A stretch of 64,000 nucleotides of DNA, from contig NC_041020.1 in assembly GCF_004193775.1 (NCBI RefSeq), forward strand, positions 5,971,657-6,035,656, read 5' to 3'. The notes under the pieces are model-generated. The model searched no databases. It was not told the origin of the DNA and saw only the letters and a list, made by a program, of their open reading frames with translations. This stretch comes from Glycine soja (Eukaryota > Streptophyta > Magnoliopsida > Fabales > Fabaceae). Numbering within the stretch: the stretch's first letter is position 1; each line of letters begins with the position of its first letter. The translations under genes and the position numbers were made by a program. Shown here piece after piece: positions 60,358 through 64,000 of the stretch.

Positions 60358-61266
60358 TCCTTTAAGCCTATATTGATCCCATATGGTTGGAACATTCTCG
60401 CAAAACAGTGTGACCCTGACTGGTCTCCCTATGATTTTACCTAGTGAGAGTGACCTGACTTGCTAGTGTGTAGTTTGTCTTGTCATGTACTCCTAGGCGC
60501 TCGCCGAGGTTTTTCACTGACATGGTACCACATTGCATATAGGATTGAGCCTTAGTGTATCTGTTGCATAACGTCTGTGTATTGATCGATATGGATTGAT
60601 TTATTGATATTGTGTTTTGATCATTGAGTACATGCATGTCGTGAAAAAGAATGAGACGTGTGTGGTGTTTTGATGTGATGTTGTGCGACAAAGTGGTAAA
60701 ATAACGTGAGCTATGCTTAAGTAAGTTGTATTTTGTTTATATGATATTTATACCTATATGTTATCTAGTTTTTCTCTATTAGTTAGGAATGTGATAACTC
60801 ACTCCTCATGTGCTATTTGTGTTTGGATCCTGTAATGATCCCAAACTTTATGTTCGTGGGAGCAGATGATTAGGTGGATGACTATGAAGAGCCTCATGCT
60901 AGAGGACACGGAAACACAATGCTCTAATAGAATGTGACATTAGGGTATATGTTTCTATATTAATTGCATGAAGTCTTGGACGACCTTGTTTTGAGCCGAG
61001 ATGATTTATTATTTATTTGGACAAATTTTATTATAATGTTAGAAAAGTGAATGTGAGCCTTTTATCTTTTTCAAAGACTTATATTTAAATGTGTTTTAAA
61101 AATTTTAATTAATTTTGATTTCTTACTTCTTTTATTATTAGTATATATATGTGAGAGGTAGAGGACGTCACAATTTTCATGTTAGGATCTAGCTTCCATG
61201 TCTGGTTGTTTAGCTTCTTTGGATTCTCTTGGATTGGATGTAAAGAAGAGAAAAATAATTAAGAAG

Positions 61267-61760
61267 CACTGCTATAAAAAACGCGTTCAACGTCGGTGCT
61301 TATCGGAGTTCAACGACGGTGCAAGGCCGACTTTGAATGAGACGTCGTCGTAGGCCTCCGGCCAGTCTACGACGGTCTCCGTCCACCATTTTAGAAGCAC
61401 ACGAGTCCTGCGACGGGGATGACTGGAGGCCCGTAGTTGCAGGTTCGCCTTCGAAGACGTTGTCGGCACGACGAACGACGTTGAAAGGTAAGCTTTTAAG
61501 GTCAGGTATGGCGGCACCGACGTTGTGTGTAAGGGCTACCACATCGTTGCACCGGCAACCACCGCCGTTCAATGGTTGGCCAACTACATCGTTGCTGCCG
61601 AAAGCAACGACGTCGAAAGGAACCAAGTTACATCGGTGCTTGAAGAGGAATGTCGTTGAATCCATGGCCTTCACGTCGTGTCTGCGGGAGGAACGTCGTG
61701 GACTGCATGGGAAGCTACGTCGTTGCTGTCGTAAGCAACGACGTAGATTATGTTTTTTTT
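61267..61760. mobile_element. possible CACTA-like (CACTG) terminus with GC-rich subterminal repeats
   Basis: CACTGCTATAAAAAACGCG at 61267 looks like a CACTA-superfamily terminus of the CACTG subtype. It is followed by about 480 bases rich in AACGACGTCG, CGTCGTTG and AACGTCGGTG repeats. Overlapping frames on both strands (up to 157 codons) reflect GC content and lack domains. No matching right end was found. Confidence 0.45.
61715..61746. repeat. perfect 13-bp inverted repeat
   Basis: CTACGTCGTTGCT, six-base spacer GTCGTA, then AGCAACGACGTAG. A related weaker hairpin (TCGTTGCT..AGCAACGA) is at about 61590-61611. Confidence 0.85.
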
Positions 61761-62296
61761 TCTATTTTAAATTTTTAAATTATAAACGTTATTTGTATAA
61801 ACGTAAATAATATGAACTCGAAATTTTTAAATTATTATTGTCAACTAATAATTATTATGATAAGTATATATAATGTTTGTGCTAAAATTTTTGGTTTTAA
61901 TTAATTTAATATTATATAAATAAGCAAGATAATGCATGATATTATATAAAGTAAAATATATATCAACCAGTATTTGAAATGTAATTAACCTAGATTTGTG
62001 TAGTATATATTAATAACCATAATAATTAAACATGATATAATATAATAATAATAAAAAGTAAAATGTACTAATAATTAAGCTGAAAGTATATAAATTTGTG
62101 TAGTATATATTATCATTTTACTTAATTTAAATTTATATTAATCTTAAGCAACAATAACCTAAATAATGAATATGAATACAAATAGCCATTTAACAATTGT
62201 TAAAATATTGTAACTTAATCATATTAACAATTAACAATATATATAATTAGATTTAACAGGTAATTGTTAAATTTATTAATAATAAACATAATATAT
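61761..62296. other. AT-rich spacer, nothing recognised
   Basis: Very AT-rich with near-repeats of TTTGTGTAGTATATATTA at about 61994 and 62095. Confidence 0.45.
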
Positions 62297-62463
62297 TAGT
62301 TGCCAGGGGAAGACTGTGGTTCTTGAAATCAGTAACCTTCTCAATTTCTTGCTACTGGTTTGACCAAAATTGTTGGAGTTGTTGCTGAAGCTGGTGTTAG
62401 AACCATATGCTAATTGAGCTCCACTACCATAGATGGGTTCTGGCTATGCCCTTGATGATCCAT
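62297..62463 (-). pseudogene. NF-YC (histone-fold CCAAT factor subunit) fragment
   Basis: From the ATG at 62463 the minus strand reads MDHQGHSQNPSM, the conserved plant NF-YC start. After a small deletion/frameshift it continues GSGAQLAYGSN, then jumps to QLQQQLQQFWSNQ, a stop, QEIEKVTDFKNHSLPLA. The glutamine-rich middle part of the normal protein is missing, and the sequence ends just as the histone fold should begin (after SLPLA, where ARIKKIMK would follow). ..GAAACAG before the ATG resembles a splice acceptor, so this is likely a genomic copy. It cannot encode a functional subunit. Confidence 0.82.
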
Positions 62464-64000
62464 TCTGTTTCAGATAAAATCAAACATCACGCCTTTGGAA
62501 TGACATTTATAATAAAAGCATCTTAATTAGTGCTTCCTATGATCATTTGCCTCATAGAGTAGTTGCCTATACTAGTAGAATTCATTTTTGTTGAAAGTCA
62601 TCAAGTTTGCATGTAATGCAAGTTGACAGAACCAACCAAACAAACAGTTGCACAAATCTCTATATATACTATATTTGGTGCTAGCTAGCTTAATTAAAAG
62701 AGTCTAGTTAATTCAAACATTAACAAAGAAAATGTGAAAAGCATGGGTGCTTTTAAAAATACTTATTTAAACATGAAAATGTACAACTGGCAAAGTGTGA
62801 TCAATCATTTATGAATAATGCTTTTAAAAAATTTACGCTTTTTCAATGATCACGACTATTTTTAACATGAAATAATTTTGGTCGAATTATGTAGGATTAA
62901 TATAGATAATAAAATTTACTTTCCGAGCATTTAAAAAATACGTTTGTTTTAAAGTAAGCGTATACTTATTTTCAATTTCATTTAGAAAGTGTATTGTAAT
63001 CTTAATTTACTTTGATTTATTTAAATTTAAAAATTAAATATATTTATTTGCTCACTTTGAATGCTAGCTTGTTCTTATAGAACCTTTTTATTAGTGCCTA
63101 CATATATGAGCACGGAGTACTTTGGACCCAAACTCATGATTACTTTAAGAAATAAAAAATTAAACATACTTTTTTAGTTATTGCGTTCAATATAAATAAT
63201 AAGGCTAGATATAAAAAAAGTGGAAATATATTTATGCTATTTTGTAAAATTATGTATGATTCTTAATTTTAGTACTTGAACTCACCATTGAATATTTTTT
63301 TGTTCCTAAACTTTTAAAAGAATGATATCAATCGAATATAATCATCAGTTGAAATTCTTTCTCTATTGTGCTAGCCTATTTGTTGGTTTTTCAAATGTTG
63401 CATGCTCCACTTTCACTCATAACTCTATTCCTCAATTTGAAAAGAAGACAGGTGGGGCAATTACCACACTAACCTATCATAAAACGAGTAAGAAAGCGTC
63501 TCTGACAATATCCGTCCCACAGTTGTCTTCCCAGATGCCATCATTCCTGCATTTCAGATTCAAAATATTTTGAATACCCTAAGTAATTATACTTGCAATG
63601 TATGTATGCACAAGTACTTCTGCCCTGAGTCTGACCAACAAGATATATACAGCGTCCACTATAGCATTACCTTCAAACTTTTTGACGATGATCTCAAAAC
63701 AACTGATCCCTCAGTTGCTCCTGGCATATGTTTTCCTCATCTGTGCTTGGATCAGCATGCTTCCCACTTGTACTCACATCTTGTGTGATCTTTGAAGCCT
63801 CTGTTACAATCATCTGCAAACCAATTGTAGCTTTTAAGATGATGACATACCCTTTGTTAGTACTTAGCAGTATAACATTAAAGGGTATAACATTAAAGGA
63901 ACCCCTACAATATAAAATGTAAGGAATGAAATTCAACATTTAAATTTGTCTCCAAAAAATATAATGAATCATATTAAGAAACATATTTTGTTTCACCTTC
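62464..64000. other. no recognised gene
   Basis: AT-rich. At 63322-63790 overlapping plus-strand frames of 65-83 codons occur. One segment in a changed frame (..FPDAIIPAFQIQNILNTL then SDQQDIYSVHYSITFKLFDD) looks protein-like but I do not recognise it. It could be part of a decayed gene continuing out of the window. Confidence 0.4.

Noticed and set aside
61300..61810. Overlapping 124- and 157-codon frames on both strands
   Set aside because: They sit in a GC-rich repeat island, have Arg/Thr-rich low-complexity composition and no domain; more likely CACTA-like subterminal sequence.

Overview
The window is nuclear DNA of a flowering plant: AT-rich, intron-rich, with LTR retrotransposons, CACTA transposons, LINE remnants and MITEs. 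Several repeats look like legume families I associate with soybean (Glycine): a Sirevirus with an env-like ORF, LTRs studded with the palindrome GGTAATCGATTACC, and CACTA ends followed by TCTAAGACGGTTTT-type repeats. The genus is recognised from memory, not by a search.

The only complete host gene I can build is an isoprenylcysteine methylesterase (ICME-like) gene on the minus strand, 11393 to 4996. It has 11 coding exons, all with GT..AG junctions that keep the frame, and encodes 415 residues with an apparently intact alpha/beta-hydrolase triad.

Layout. 1-1.8 kb: 5' part of a Ty3/gypsy-like element (minus strand) with LTR, primer-binding site and an open, internally deleted gag-pol frame leaving the window. 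1.88-2.10 kb: exact 110-bp tandem duplication. 5-11.4 kb: ICME-like gene. 13.06-16.86 kb: copia-type element with two LTRs and a 5-bp target duplication, coding part decayed. 17.5 kb: LINE RNase H remnant. 21.65-22.26 kb: hAT-type non-autonomous element with an 8-bp target duplication. 24.8-25.6 kb: a CDPK-related kinase exon next to a CACTA end. 28.6-32.05 kb: decayed LINE (minus strand) split by an LTR-like insertion. 33.65-33.92 kb: foldback MITE. 35.4-44.2 kb: Sirevirus (minus strand) with 3' LTR, env-like ORF, RNase H, RT, integrase, protease and gag zinc knuckle, but no 5' LTR. 45-58.6 kb: an old CACTA transposon whose TNP2-like transposase is cut into five pieces by four insertions. One insertion is itself a 5.3-kb non-autonomous CACTA element carrying intron-containing fragments of two host genes, a telomere-binding-type Myb gene and an ORP3-type oxysterol-binding-protein gene. 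58.64-61.17 kb: 2.5-kb solo LTR with a 5-bp target duplication. 61.3-62.5 kb: GC-rich CACTA-like end followed by a broken NF-YC fragment. The remaining DNA shows no gene I can support.

Most of the window is therefore a layered transposon graveyard beside one ordinary gene. The most interesting structure is the nested 45-58 kb block. Three separate places (24.8, 45-50 and 62.4 kb) pair a host-gene fragment with a CACTA-type end, suggesting repeated gene-fragment capture by CACTA elements.
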